A stretch of DNA of 36,843 nt from CAZGUG01 sp964529035 (GTDB taxonomy: Bacteria > Bacillota > Clostridia > Ch29). Both the position numbers and the translations under genes were made by a program. The stretch spans positions 1 through 36,843 of the forward strand of contig CAZGUG010000016.1 in the NCBI GenBank assembly GCA_964529035.1, written 5' to 3'. The first letter of the stretch is position 1. The number at the start of each line of letters is the position of its first letter. The notes below the pieces were generated by a model, which ran no database searches, was not told the DNA's origin, and saw only the letters and a program-made list of their open reading frames with translations. Positions 14,410-22,677 of the stretch are shown piece after piece.

Positions 14410-15267
14410 ATGAAGTACAAAAGAACAATTGGCATTCTGGTTTCATTCATAGTATTACTGTCGCTGGCGGCAGCGACGACTGGAATATTTTCGCGTGAAG
14501 GCCCGGGGCCCTTTGAACATGAGACGGTCCGCGGCCGCACTGTTACGATATACGGCAGGGGGATATACAGGCACATGTCGATGGAGGTGGCGCCCCAGGG
14601 TATTGCCCAGGACGTGGTGACACTGGGTCTTGGTATACCGGTGCTGTTGATTTCGCTGCATCTGTCCGGCAGGGGCCTTTTCAAGGGCAGGATACTGCTT
14701 GCGGGTACCCTAGGATATTTCCTGGTTACATACCTTTTCTATATGATTATGGGTATGTATAACGAATTCTTCCTGGTGTACGTTACCCTTACCGGGCTTA
14801 GCTTTTTTGCATTTATACTGGTTTTGCTGTCCCTGCACAGGGATAATACTGCCGCCCGCTTCAGCGAAAAATTGCCTGTGCGGTTTATAGGAGGTTTCCT
14901 TATTTTCAACTCGCTGGCAATTGCCGCCCTGTGGCTCGGCATCGTGGTTCCGCCGCTGGTAGAAGGCACAATACCGGTGGAGGTGGAGCATTATACCACT
15001 TTGATTGTCCAGGGAATGGATTTGGGGCTTTTACTTCCGGCAGCCTTTGTATCCGGGGTGCTGCTCATTAAAAGAAGGCCCTTCGGGTACTTGCTGGTGC
15101 CGGTATACATGGTGTTTTTGAGCATACTTATGACAGCCCTTGCGGCAAAGATGGTAGGAATGAGCATGGTTGGAGTGAAGGTGGGACCTCCACTGGTGAT
15201 AATTCCTGTAATAACCCTGACGGCGGTGCTGTGTGTATGGCTAATCTTCAAGAATGTCAAAGAATAG
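14410..15267 (+). CDS. Multi-span membrane protein, family not recognised
   Basis: 285 residues. An N-terminal helix (about 7-26) is followed by an outside loop of about 35 residues (GIFSREGPGPFEHETVRG, IYRHMSM) and then about six or seven membrane helices up to residue 280. No cofactor ligands such as paired His or Cys are obvious, so it is not clearly a cytochrome b or NapH-like protein. It follows the flavodoxin gene by 45 bases with AGGAGG 14 bases before the ATG, and it ends before a terminator. Being cotranscribed with two soluble redox proteins suggests that it anchors or receives electrons from them; this is inference from order only. Confidence 0.75.
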   Translation: MKYKRTIGILVSFIVLLSLAAATTGIFSREGPGPFEHETVRGRTVTIYGRGIYRHMSMEVAPQGIAQDVVTLGLGIPVLLISLHLSGRGLFKGRILLAGTLGYFLVTYLFYMIMGMYNEFFLVYVTLTGLSFFAFILVLLSLHRDNTAARFSEKLPVRFIGGFLIFNSLAIAALWLGIVVPPLVEGTIPVEVEHYTTLIVQGMDLGLLLPAAFVSGVLLIKRRPFGYLLVPVYMVFLSILMTALAAKMVGMSMVGVKVGPPLVIIPVITLTAVLCVWLIFKNVKE

Positions 15268-15299
15268 GCAGGAACGCCTACAGGTTTTGTAAAATGACC

Positions 15300-15346
15300 G
15301 GGGACGGTTTTGTTGAGGGTATCAATGAAGCCGTCCCCAGATTTTT
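15300..15346 (+). terminator. Terminator or GGGGACGG-type repeat after 15267
   Basis: GGGGACGG (15300-15307) pairs with CCGTCCCC (15331-15338), followed by AGATTTTT. The T-run makes it a plausible terminator for the redox set upstream. The GGGGACGGTTTT/CCGTCCCC ends also match a repeat family widespread in Clostridia, so it may be a repeat recruited as a terminator. Confidence 0.65.
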
Positions 15347-15437
15347 CCTGTAACATTTCCGGCAGTGTTGGCGTTAATATAGATGGATGGGAACACGTCC
15401 TACAGTACCCCGGCCGGGACAGAAGGGAAACAGAGTT

Positions 15438-16694
15438 ATGCCAGATACGAGCAAGTACAAAAAAACAAAAAAGAATCAGGAAAAGTCCATAGATAGGATT
15501 TGCAGTGAAACGTGGGAGACGGTGTACCGTTATGTGTATTCCAGGGTCCAAAACCGACAGGAGGCGGAGGATATAACCCAGGAGACCTATGTTAAAGCGT
15601 TGTCCCGCTGGCGAAAATGGGACAGTTGGCCTGAAAAATATACTGCCTATCTGAAAACCACGGCATTAAACGTGATACGGGACCGGTGGCGCAAAAGTAA
15701 ACGCATAGGGGCTGAGGTGGATTTGGAAGCTGTAAACCCGCTGGAGATTGCAATGGAGGATCCAAGCGCTGCCGCCGGGCAGCGGCTTGTAATAGAAGAT
15801 GCGCTGAGAAGGCTTGGGCAGGAGCAGCGCAGCGTGATAGAGTTAAGGATTATTAAGGGGTTTTCGGTGTCCCGGACAGCGGGCGTGATGGGTAAAACGG
15901 AATCGGCTGTCCGCGTGATGCAGTACCGGGCGCTGCAGTACACCGTCACCTATACAAATATTGACTTTGGCGATGCAATACCCGGTGAGCTGCTGGTATT
16001 GGAAGTGCCGGATGGCTACAACGAGATTGACAATAACCCGGAACAACTGGTTAGCAGCATGCAGGAAGCCGGCGAAGCCGTTGGGTTTAACCCCCGGGTG
16101 CCGGTGAATGTACCGACAGAATTTACCCGGGAAGGGACAGCCATAATACCCGGTACGGGGCTTGTTAAGATATATTATACCGCCAGGGATATGGACACCA
16201 GGGTTGTGATTGTCCAGGGCAAAGCCGACGGTGAGTTTAAGCGGGCTTCCACCGCAGTATTTGCAGAGGTGAACGGCAGCCCCGCAGAGGTCCAGTCACC
16301 GGTTCAAAAGGAGCAGGGGATACTGGCAGGCGGCGGACCCTACGCCGGTATGGCCGGAATAAGCTCTATACGCTGGCGGCAGGACGGGTACGAGTACGCC
16401 GTGATAGGGGATGCCCGGATGGAAGTATTGATTAGGTTTGTGGAAGGCCTGGCAGGGGGTGCCCTTGAGATGCCCTCCGCCGATGAAAAACCATTAGGCG
16501 TATCACAGGTTAAAGTGTCGGTGGACATGGAAGCAGAGCAAAACGAGCAAAAAAGCGTGGACGCGGGGCACATGCCCTGGAGGCTTGACCCGACGGCCCA
16601 AACCCTGGATTCCACAGGGGTGGGGCCGTTTGCTTTTTTGTCTGCAAGGGCTGGCATGACTGTTTTTTTGGATATACCAATCCATAAAGTTTAA
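15438..16694 (+). CDS. ECF sigma factor fused to a DUF4367-like domain
   Basis: 418 residues. Residues ~15-165 are a sigma-70 region 2/4 protein: VYRYVYSRVQNRQEAEDITQ (region 2.1-2.2), NVIRDRWRK (region 2.4), then VIELRIIKGFSVSRTAGVMG and ESAVRVMQYRALQ (region 4.2). Right after the last recognition helix the sequence changes to a beta-rich domain: LEVPDGYNEIDNNPEQ, a VGFNPRVPVNVPTEF segment typical of DUF4367 or anti-sigma sensor domains, and GYEYAVIGDARMEVL. Normally that domain sits outside the membrane in a separate anti-sigma gene with its own helix; here there is no membrane segment. Either an in-frame deletion fused sigma and anti-sigma genes, or a misassembly did. The start at 15438 is weakly supported (AGAAGGG). 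Confidence 0.75.
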   Translation: MPDTSKYKKTKKNQEKSIDRICSETWETVYRYVYSRVQNRQEAEDITQETYVKALSRWRKWDSWPEKYTAYLKTTALNVIRDRWRKSKRIGAEVDLEAVNPLEIAMEDPSAAAGQRLVIEDALRRLGQEQRSVIELRIIKGFSVSRTAGVMGKTESAVRVMQYRALQYTVTYTNIDFGDAIPGELLVLEVPDGYNEIDNNPEQLVSSMQEAGEAVGFNPRVPVNVPTEFTREGTAIIPGTGLVKIYYTARDMDTRVVIVQGKADGEFKRASTAVFAEVNGSPAEVQSPVQKEQGILAGGGPYAGMAGISSIRWRQDGYEYAVIGDARMEVLIRFVEGLAGGALEMPSADEKPLGVSQVKVSVDMEAEQNEQKSVDAGHMPWRLDPTAQTLDSTGVGPFAFLSARAGMTVFLDIPIHKV

Positions 16695-16831
16695 CCGGGA
16701 CGGCCGGCGGGTAAATTATTACTGTGAAAAAACATAAATTACTGGTATACTATTTACTGGCGAAATACTGTTTTTATCTTAAGTAAAAGGTTGAAAAAAA
16801 GAAGACGCTTTCCACACAGGGAGGGAAAAAC

Positions 16832-18019
16832 ATGGTCAGAACGGTAGGTACTACAGTAAGAGGTATCAGGGCACCGATTATCAAGGAGGGTGATGACCCG
16901 GCCAGAACAGTGGTTGATTCCGTTACCGCGGCTATGGCTTCGGGAAACTTTGGCCTGGAGGACAGAGACGTTATAGGTATAACGGAATCCTTTGTTGCAA
17001 GGGCCCAGGGTAATTATGCTTCGTTGGAAGATATAGCTTATGATGTGAAGAGGAAGTTCACGGGAGATATAGCCGTTATATTTCCGATTCTCAGCAGAAA
17101 CAGGTTTTCAATGGTACTTAAGGGGATATCCATGGGGGCTCAAAGAGTATACCTGTTATTGAAGTATCCTTCCGACGAGATTGGAAACCCCCTGATGGAT
17201 TTTGAAATTATGGACCAGGCGGGAATAAACCCCTATACCGATGTGCTCAGTGAAGACAAATACAGAAAACTGTTCGGGGACAATGTTGCGCATCCCTTTA
17301 CCGGTGTTGACTATGTCAGGCATTATAAAGATACTGCAGTCAATGATAATATTAAAATTTACCTTGCAAACAATCCCACAGCAGCTTTGAACTATACAAA
17401 GGAAGTCCTGACAGCCGATATTCATACCAGGCACAGGACCAAGAGAGTATTAAAAGCTGCCGGAGCAAAAACCGTATATGGTTTGGACGATATATTGACG
17501 GAATCCGTAAACGGAAGCGGATACAACCCGGAATTCGGACTGCTGGGCTCCAATAAAGCTACCGAGGACAAGGTGAAGCTTTTCCCGCGGGGCTGCAAGA
17601 CAGTGGTGGATGATGTTCAAAGGGCAATACTTGAAAAAACAGGCAAACATGTTGAAGTAATGATTTACGGCGACGGAGCCTTCAAAGACCCGCAGTGCAA
17701 AATATGGGAACTGGCGGACCCGGTGGTATCCCCGGGCTATACCGACGGGTTAAGGGGCACTCCCAGCGAAATAAAGATTAAATATATTGCCGATAATGAC
17801 TTTAACGAACTTGAAGGCAGTGAAAAAGCAGAAGCCGTTAAAGCCAGGATAAGGCAGAAGGGAAATAACCTGCTGGGCAGGGACGAATCCCTTGGCACAA
17901 CACCAAGACAGCTGACCGACCTGCTGGGCAGCCTTTGTGATTTGACCAGCGGCAGCGGGGACAAGGGAACACCGATAGTCCTTGTGCAGGGCTATTTTGA
18001 CGATTTTGCAAAGGAATAA
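16832..18019 (+). CDS. CofE-like gamma-glutamyl ligase (F420-0:L-glutamate ligase family)
   Basis: 395 residues. The N terminus shows the CofE fold markers: IRAPIIKEGDDPARTVVDSV (about 12-31) and DRDVIGITESFVARAQGNY (about 44-62). Later come IYGDGAFKDPQCKIWELADP (about 275-295), the segment equivalent to the metal/GTP site, and PGYTDGLRGTPSEIKIKY. CofE adds glutamate to coenzyme F420-0 in methanogens and actinobacteria, but no other F420 genes are here, and related proteins occur in Clostridia not known to make F420. A gamma-glutamyl ligase acting on another acid is therefore as likely. Ribosome site GGGAGGG lies 7 bases before the ATG. An assembly gap begins 1 base after the stop. Confidence 0.8.
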   Translation: MVRTVGTTVRGIRAPIIKEGDDPARTVVDSVTAAMASGNFGLEDRDVIGITESFVARAQGNYASLEDIAYDVKRKFTGDIAVIFPILSRNRFSMVLKGISMGAQRVYLLLKYPSDEIGNPLMDFEIMDQAGINPYTDVLSEDKYRKLFGDNVAHPFTGVDYVRHYKDTAVNDNIKIYLANNPTAALNYTKEVLTADIHTRHRTKRVLKAAGAKTVYGLDDILTESVNGSGYNPEFGLLGSNKATEDKVKLFPRGCKTVVDDVQRAILEKTGKHVEVMIYGDGAFKDPQCKIWELADPVVSPGYTDGLRGTPSEIKIKYIADNDFNELEGSEKAEAVKARIRQKGNNLLGRDESLGTTPRQLTDLLGSLCDLTSGSGDKGTPIVLVQGYFDDFAKE

Positions 18020-18020
18020 G

Positions 18021-18120
18021 NNNNNNNNNNNNNNNNNNNNNNNNNNNNNNNNNNNNNNNNNNNNNNNNNNNNNNNNNNNNNNNNNNNNNNNNNNNNNNNN
18101 NNNNNNNNNNNNNNNNNNNN
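18021..18120. other. Assembly gap (100 N)
   Basis: A placeholder-sized run of N. It hides the promoter and 5' end of the thioredoxin gene and possibly further genes; its true length is unknown. Confidence 0.99.
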
Positions 18121-18121
18121 G

Positions 18122-18523
18122 GCGGTTATCTTCGGCATATGGGCCTATAAAAATCTTTTGCCGGACGGCGGCACCGAGGAGGGAGACATGTCCGAATTTG
18201 CCCTTGATGCTACCGAAGATTTCAACCTGGAAGAGATTTTGTCCCACGGCATGCCGGTTATGATTGATTTTGGCGCCGACTACTGTGCACCGTGTCGGGA
18301 GATGGCGCCCATACTGGAGGACCTTAACAAAGAATACCGGGGCAGGACGGTTATAAAGTTTGTTGACATACAAAAAAACCCCAAGGCCGCGGAAGGGTTT
18401 GGCATAACGCTTATTCCGACACAGTTTTTCTTTGACAGCCAAGGTACGCCCCATGTATACCATGAAGGTTTTTTGTCCAGAGAAGATATTATAAGGGTAT
18501 TTGAGGAGCTTGGTGTGGAATGA
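18122..18523 (+). CDS. Membrane-anchored thioredoxin-like protein, 5' end missing in gap
   Basis: The open frame enters from the gap. The first visible residues (AVIFGIWAYKNLLPD) are hydrophobic and look like the end of an N-terminal membrane anchor. A thioredoxin fold follows, with active site FGADYCAPCREMAP (CAPC) and the cis-Pro region GITLIPTQFFF. It probably acts outside the membrane as a thiol-disulfide protein. The stop codon overlaps the ATG of ccdA by 4 bases, a strong sign of a functional pair: CcdA passes electrons from cytoplasmic thioredoxin to this protein. Such pairs serve cytochrome c maturation, spore cortex formation or envelope protein reduction; which applies here is not visible. 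Confidence 0.88.
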   Translation, partial: AVIFGIWAYKNLLPDGGTEEGDMSEFALDATEDFNLEEILSHGMPVMIDFGADYCAPCREMAPILEDLNKEYRGRTVIKFVDIQKNPKAAEGFGITLIPTQFFFDSQGTPHVYHEGFLSREDIIRVFEELGVE

Positions 18524-19212
18524 TTGACAGGTGGCTGAGTATTTTAGGAGAACTGATATCCGGCAGCGTTTGGATTGCCCCTTTGCTGGCGCTTGCTGCG
18601 GGGGTTCTTACTTCTTTCACTCCGTGCTCCCTATCAAGTATACCCCTTGTAATCGGGTATGTAGGCGGTTACGCCGGCGATGATACAAAAAGGGCCTTCA
18701 GGTATTCGCTGGCGTTCTGCGGCGGAATGGCGGTTACCTTTACGATACTGGGGACTTTGGCGTCGGTATTCGGAAAGCTTTTAAGCGGTACCGGGCCGTG
18801 GTGGTATATCCTTCTCGGGACCCTTATGGCGCTTATGGCACTGCAGATGTGGGATATAATAAACGTAATACCGCAGGTGCCCATGGTGGCCAAAAGTGCG
18901 CGTAAGGGTTATGCCGGTGCTGCGGTATTGGGTATGCTGGGCGGGGTCTTTGCATCTCCCTGTGCTACACCGGTATTGGTTGTACTGCTGGCAATGGTTG
19001 CGCAGAGGGGAAGCCTAATGTGGGGCATGCTGCTTTTGTTTTTATACTCGGTAGGGCACAGTGTTCTGATGCTTGCCGTCGGCACCTCGGTGGGGCTTGC
19101 GAACGGGCTGGCATCATCCCAGCGGCTGGGCAGGCTGGGGCAGATATTCAAAATTGCAATGGGCGGGGCCATTTTGCTACTATCCTTCTACATGTTCTAC
19201 CTGGGCTTTTAA
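18520..19212 (+). CDS. ccdA: CcdA-family thiol-disulfide electron conduit
   Basis: 230 residues with six membrane helices. The two redox-active cysteines lie at the usual places: FTPCSLSSIPLVIGYVGG (about residues 34-51) and FASPCATPVLVVLLA (about 145-160), each in the conserved xPC context. CcdA/DsbD-type proteins carry reducing power from cytoplasmic thioredoxin across the membrane. Start and stop of the upstream thioredoxin gene overlap as ATGA, showing translational coupling. No cytochrome c or haem lyase genes are in the window, so the final target is unknown. Confidence 0.93.
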   Translation: MIDRWLSILGELISGSVWIAPLLALAAGVLTSFTPCSLSSIPLVIGYVGGYAGDDTKRAFRYSLAFCGGMAVTFTILGTLASVFGKLLSGTGPWWYILLGTLMALMALQMWDIINVIPQVPMVAKSARKGYAGAAVLGMLGGVFASPCATPVLVVLLAMVAQRGSLMWGMLLLFLYSVGHSVLMLAVGTSVGLANGLASSQRLGRLGQIFKIAMGGAILLLSFYMFYLGF

Positions 19213-19237
19213 AAAGGCATAAACCTGTGGTAACCCC

Positions 19238-19268
19238 TTGACATTGACGTTACGTAAAGGTGTATAGG
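19238..19268 (+). promoter_or_regulatory. MerR-type promoter/operator
   Basis: TTGACA (19238-19243) and TATAGG (19263-19268) are 19 bases apart, the long spacing that defines MerR-activated promoters. The spacer carries the imperfect palindrome TTGACGTTACGTAA typical of TipAL/Mta-like regulators. It sits directly before the remains of a TipAS domain, so it is probably the old self-controlled promoter of that gene. Confidence 0.65.
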
Positions 19269-19434
19269 TAAAGGAGACACTGGCCCGGGCTTTTAAAGAA
19301 GGCGACCCGGCGGGTAAAACGGCCCAAAGGGCGGCGGAGCTTCATCGGCAGTGGCTTACCATGTGCTGGGATAGCTACGACAGCGATGCCCATGCCGGGC
19401 TGGCACAGATGTACGTGGATGACGGTAGGTTTAC
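19268..19434 (+). pseudogene. Remnant of a MerR/TipAL regulator (TipAS domain fragment)
   Basis: Reading from 19268 gives ETLARAFKEGDPAGKTAQ, RAAELHRQWLTMCW and GLAQMYVDDGRFT. These match the later part of the TipAS antibiotic-recognition domain (A-L-A-x-M-Y-x-x-D-x-R-F-T). The MerR DNA-binding domain, coiled coil and early TipAS helices are missing, an internal deletion having joined the promoter almost directly to the tail. The match stops at RFT, exactly where the 3' end of the opposite-strand moaD-like gene begins, so the far end was lost too. The frame stays open to 19513 by chance through moaD antisense. No start codon with a ribosome site is present. Confidence 0.72.
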
Positions 19435-19655
19435 CCTCCTCCTACCGGGGGAAACAGCGAAAGGACGTCTCCCTCAGCCAGCTGTGCGTCAAGGCTGCTG
19501 TCTCTGCCGTTGACAAGAAGAAGAGCCACATCCTCCTGCCTGATTTGGAGCAGGTCCAGTACCGTTCCCACCGATGAGTTTTGCTCCACTTCAATGTCCA
19601 GTGCCTTTCCCCTTTCATTTCTTAATGTAGCGAACAACCGAATTTCTATTTTCAT
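19431..19655 (-). CDS. MoaD/ThiS-family sulfur carrier, AOR-associated
   Basis: 74 residues of beta-grasp fold (MKIEIRLFATLRNERGK at the start) ending in PPVGGG, so the C-terminal Gly-Gly needed for thiocarboxylate formation is present. MoaD proteins deliver sulfur for molybdopterin synthesis; here the gene follows an AOR and its radical SAM maturase, and AOR-linked MoaD copies are thought to serve the tungsten-pterin site. The ATG at 19655 has AGGGAGG 7 bases upstream, and the upstream frame is not conserved. It is 11 bases from the radical SAM gene. The stop codon abuts the TipAS relic on the other strand. Confidence 0.88.
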   Translation of the reverse strand: MKIEIRLFATLRNERGKALDIEVEQNSSVGTVLDLLQIRQEDVALLLVNGRDSSLDAQLAEGDVLSLFPPVGGG

Positions 19656-19666
19656 AATTGGCCTCC

Positions 19667-20707
19667 CTAAGGACAAATTATATATTTTCTGGCCCAAAGA
19701 CAATCGGCACAGGAAGGACTTTGGGTATAGCAATCATAATATGTATCCTTAACCAAGTCACACCCTTCCACATAATCACAGTCAATACATGAAGGGTATC
19801 GGTTATTTCTGACGACAGACCGGAAATGACTGTAACGGCTGCTTTCCCAAATGCTTATGAGGTGATTTTCGTGCAAGCTGCCGAAGGAATTCTTAATAAC
19901 GGTTTTCTCCCGGTCAAATACATATTCCTTATATGTATGTGAGAGCCTGTAACAGGGGACCATCTCGCCCCATGCATCGATAAAGGCCGCTCCGTCTTCA
20001 ACAAAGCTGCATCTTCGCTCCGTCTTTAACTCAAAGTTTGGAAGCACCAGCTTAATACCCTTTTTAAAGGAATACTTTAACGCCTTGTCAAACAAAAGCT
20101 TGCCATGTCTGTTTTCATACCGGGTGTATAATATCTTCTCCGCATTTTCCTTGGTTTGCGGCAGTAAATTCGAAAGCACAAGCAAATGGGCTTTCACGTC
20201 GGCGGCAAGGTCAATCATCCTGCTAATATCATCTGCATTATCCCTGGAAAGGACAAATTGGATTCCGACAAACGGAGAGCTTTTTGCGGCGTTTTCTTTC
20301 AATCTATTGATTCTATTCATGTTTTCAATAACGGCGTCCAGATTTGCGGTTCTGATCTTCGAAAAGTTTTCATGCAAACCATCAATGGAAACCATGACGA
20401 GGTTTACCCTTCGGACAATCAAATCCAGCAGTTCATCATTCATATCCATGGCATTGGTAGTCAGAGTCAGGTGGTAATGTCCAAGGGCTCCTATGGCCTC
20501 ATATATAAGGGGAGCACAGGTGGGTTCACCAATCCCGCCCAGGACAATCGATTTTAAGCTGTTTATGCCGCCTATTTCTTTTTTTATCTTGTTAAACAAC
20601 TCCAAGCTCATGTCCGTCGGCTCTTCATTCCAGGAGCGCCTGTAGCAAATGGAACAGTTTAGGTTGCACTTGTTGGTAAGTTCCAAATAGAGCTTTTTTA
20701 GTGTCAT
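19667..20707 (-). CDS. Radical SAM maturase of the tungsten AOR system
   Basis: 346 residues. The N terminus holds the radical SAM cluster motif CNLNCSICYRR (CxxxCxxC, about residues 13-20), followed by the LGGIGEPT glycine motif and LTTNAMDMNDELL. The C-terminal part has a SPASM-like Cys set (CSFVEDG, CYRLSHTY, CIDCDYVEGC, CADCLWARKYIICP) that would hold auxiliary [4Fe-4S] clusters. This domain plan and the position next to an AOR gene match the family annotated as tungsten-cofactor oxidoreductase radical SAM maturase; the modification it makes is not established. The ATG at 20707 is preceded by GGGAAGG. A perfect hairpin separates it from the AOR gene. Confidence 0.87.
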   Translation of the reverse strand: MTLKKLYLELTNKCNLNCSICYRRSWNEEPTDMSLELFNKIKKEIGGINSLKSIVLGGIGEPTCAPLIYEAIGALGHYHLTLTTNAMDMNDELLDLIVRRVNLVMVSIDGLHENFSKIRTANLDAVIENMNRINRLKENAAKSSPFVGIQFVLSRDNADDISRMIDLAADVKAHLLVLSNLLPQTKENAEKILYTRYENRHGKLLFDKALKYSFKKGIKLVLPNFELKTERRCSFVEDGAAFIDAWGEMVPCYRLSHTYKEYVFDREKTVIKNSFGSLHENHLISIWESSRYSHFRSVVRNNRYPSCIDCDYVEGCDLVKDTYYDCYTQSPSCADCLWARKYIICP

Positions 20708-20758
20708 ATTATCAACCTTCCCGGTTAATTTAACGTACAACCTGGCTTCATTTCAATC

Positions 20759-20801
20759 AGAGTATCATAAAGACTTCATTTCGAAGCCTTTATGATACTC
20801 T
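20759..20801. repeat. 14-bp perfect inverted repeat between AOR and maturase genes
   Basis: AGAGTATCATAAAG (20759-20772) pairs exactly with CTTTATGATACTCT (20788-20801). The 15-base loop contains a further CTTC/GAAG stem. No T-run follows on the minus strand, so it is not a standard terminator. In the AOR transcript it would form a stable 3' hairpin that could protect the AOR mRNA or lower expression of the maturase and MoaD genes. Confidence 0.8.
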
Positions 20802-20840
20802 ATGGTGTTCATTACCTGATTTCTGTAATTTACATATGGA

Positions 20841-22640
20841 TCAGCCATCTATACCGAGCTGTTTAAGTCTCTCCTGGGTAGGTATTCCGCTGGCATCCCA
20901 TCCCCTGACCTCATAGTATTGGGGTAGAAGCTGGTCTAATTTATGTACCCATCCCTTTGACGGGCCTTCGGGTATTGGCTCATCCAACAGTCTTCTTGGC
21001 AAAGTATCCTGAGCCGGGTCGATACCGGCTGCTAAATTATACAGCTTTTCAAGGTTCCATATTCTTTCTCCGGCCTGTATAAACTCATCCCCGGTCAGGT
21101 CAGTCCCGCAAACGGCGTTATAGAGAGCAGCATAGTCGCCGGCACCCAATGCGAAGGAAGTAAACAGGCAGAGACCGGAAGAGTCTATGGCCGCGGTGAA
21201 GTCCTGGAATATTTTTGCCCATTCGGGTTTGCCTTCCAGTGTTAGCCTGTCAAGTTTTTCAGGGAGCCCCAGGATTTCAGGAGAAATCATATAACCCCTT
21301 ACATGGCATCCGCCCCTGTTGGAAGTGGCATATTGTACTCCATGGCCCTGTATGCCCCTGGGGTCGTAAGCCGGCAGTTCCTGCTTCTTGACCGTCATGG
21401 ACAGCTCAGGTACACCATACGTTTCGCAAAGCCTGTATGAGCCCTGGGCCAGTTTGGCACCCAGTCCTTCACCGGAGGCCATTCTTTTTGTCCATTCAAC
21501 GACTGCATCGCCATTTCCCCAGGTAAGTTCCGGCCCTCCTTCCAGCTCAGCTTGTTTAATATAGCCCTTCTCATACAATTCCATGGCTGCCGCTATTGTT
21601 GCACCGGCAGAGATGGTATCCACACCGATCTCGTTGCACCAGTAGTTTGCCTTAATAATATCAGGCAGGCTGGATACCCCGCAGTCGGAACCGAAAGCCC
21701 AGATGGTTTCGTATTCCGGGCCGCAGCCTTCAATATCTTCCACCTTGCAGTACCTTCCGCAGGCTATTGGGCACCTGAAACAGGGGTCCTTCTTTATCAG
21801 ATATTTCTCGGCAAGGGTTTCTCCGCTTATCTCTTCGGCCTTATCAAAGGCTGCCAATTGAAAATTATTGGTAGGGAATACACCGTTTTCGTTTATAATG
21901 TTTACCAGTACGGCGGTGCCATAGGTCGGAAGGCCCTGGCCGGTAACCCCGTTTTCTTTTATCTTTTCCATGCATACCGAGAAAACTTCCTTATGCTTCT
22001 CAGGATCGGCTATCTTAACCTTTTGGGTTCCCCTTACTACAATCGCTTTAAGGTTTTTGGAACCCATAACAGCACCTACGCCCGAACGGCCTGCGGCCCT
22101 GCCCACGTCATTTACAACGGCTGCTATCCTTGAAAGCTTTTCACCGGCCGGGCCAATAGCTGCAACCCTGACCTTTTCCCCGTGTTCCTTTTCCAGCGCA
22201 TGGGTGGTGTCCGAAACGACCTTGCCCCAGAGATGGGAAGCGTTTTTCAGTTCCACCTTGTCGTCGGAAATGTTCAGATAGACAGGCGATGAGGCTTTTC
22301 CCTCAAAGACTATAGCGTCATACCCTGCCATCTTGAGTTCGGCACCCCAGTAACCCCCGGAGTTGGAAGATGCAATGGTGCCGGTAAGTGGAGATTTAGT
22401 AACCACCATGTATCTGCCACCGGTGGGGGTATTGGTACCGGTAAGGGGGCCGGTGACAAAGATTAGTTTGTTGTCCGGGCTCAAAGCGTCAACAGTTGGA
22501 TCAACCTCATCCATCAGTATTTTTGACCCCAATCCTCTGCCGCCGATATATTTATGAGCTTCACTTTCGTTCAGTGGATCGGCCTTAATTGTCATATTAC
22601 TTAAATTTACCCTTAGAATCTTACCATTAAAACCGTTCAT
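20841..22640 (-). CDS. aor: Aldehyde:ferredoxin oxidoreductase (tungsten-pterin enzyme)
   Basis: 599 residues, AOR size. The N-terminal pterin domain is clear: MNGFNGKILRVNLS, YIGGRGLGSKIL, TGPLTGTNTPTGGRYMVVTK and SNSGGYWGAELKMAGYDAIV. The [4Fe-4S] ligands CFRCPIAC are near residue 285, with a distant fourth Cys likely in GLCLFTSFALG. The AOR family oxidises aldehydes to acids with ferredoxin as acceptor, or reduces acids, in the cytoplasm of anaerobes. The start at 22640 follows TAGGAGGTTTGCC; a longer frame to 22682 runs into the promoter. It heads the AOR-maturase-MoaD operon, behind a sigma-54 promoter. Substrate class (aldehyde, benzoyl-CoA-type or other) is not decided by sequence reading. 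Confidence 0.94.
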   Translation of the reverse strand: MNGFNGKILRVNLSNMTIKADPLNESEAHKYIGGRGLGSKILMDEVDPTVDALSPDNKLIFVTGPLTGTNTPTGGRYMVVTKSPLTGTIASSNSGGYWGAELKMAGYDAIVFEGKASSPVYLNISDDKVELKNASHLWGKVVSDTTHALEKEHGEKVRVAAIGPAGEKLSRIAAVVNDVGRAAGRSGVGAVMGSKNLKAIVVRGTQKVKIADPEKHKEVFSVCMEKIKENGVTGQGLPTYGTAVLVNIINENGVFPTNNFQLAAFDKAEEISGETLAEKYLIKKDPCFRCPIACGRYCKVEDIEGCGPEYETIWAFGSDCGVSSLPDIIKANYWCNEIGVDTISAGATIAAAMELYEKGYIKQAELEGGPELTWGNGDAVVEWTKRMASGEGLGAKLAQGSYRLCETYGVPELSMTVKKQELPAYDPRGIQGHGVQYATSNRGGCHVRGYMISPEILGLPEKLDRLTLEGKPEWAKIFQDFTAAIDSSGLCLFTSFALGAGDYAALYNAVCGTDLTGDEFIQAGERIWNLEKLYNLAAGIDPAQDTLPRRLLDEPIPEGPSKGWVHKLDQLLPQYYEVRGWDASGIPTQERLKQLGIDG

Positions 22641-22677
22641 GGCAAACCTCCTAATAGTTTTATTAAAAAGAGTATCA

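Noticed and set aside
16719..16751. TTACTG/TATACT promoter before the CofE-like gene
   Set aside because: The spacer is 21 bases, too long for a standard promoter, and no MerR-type palindrome is present.
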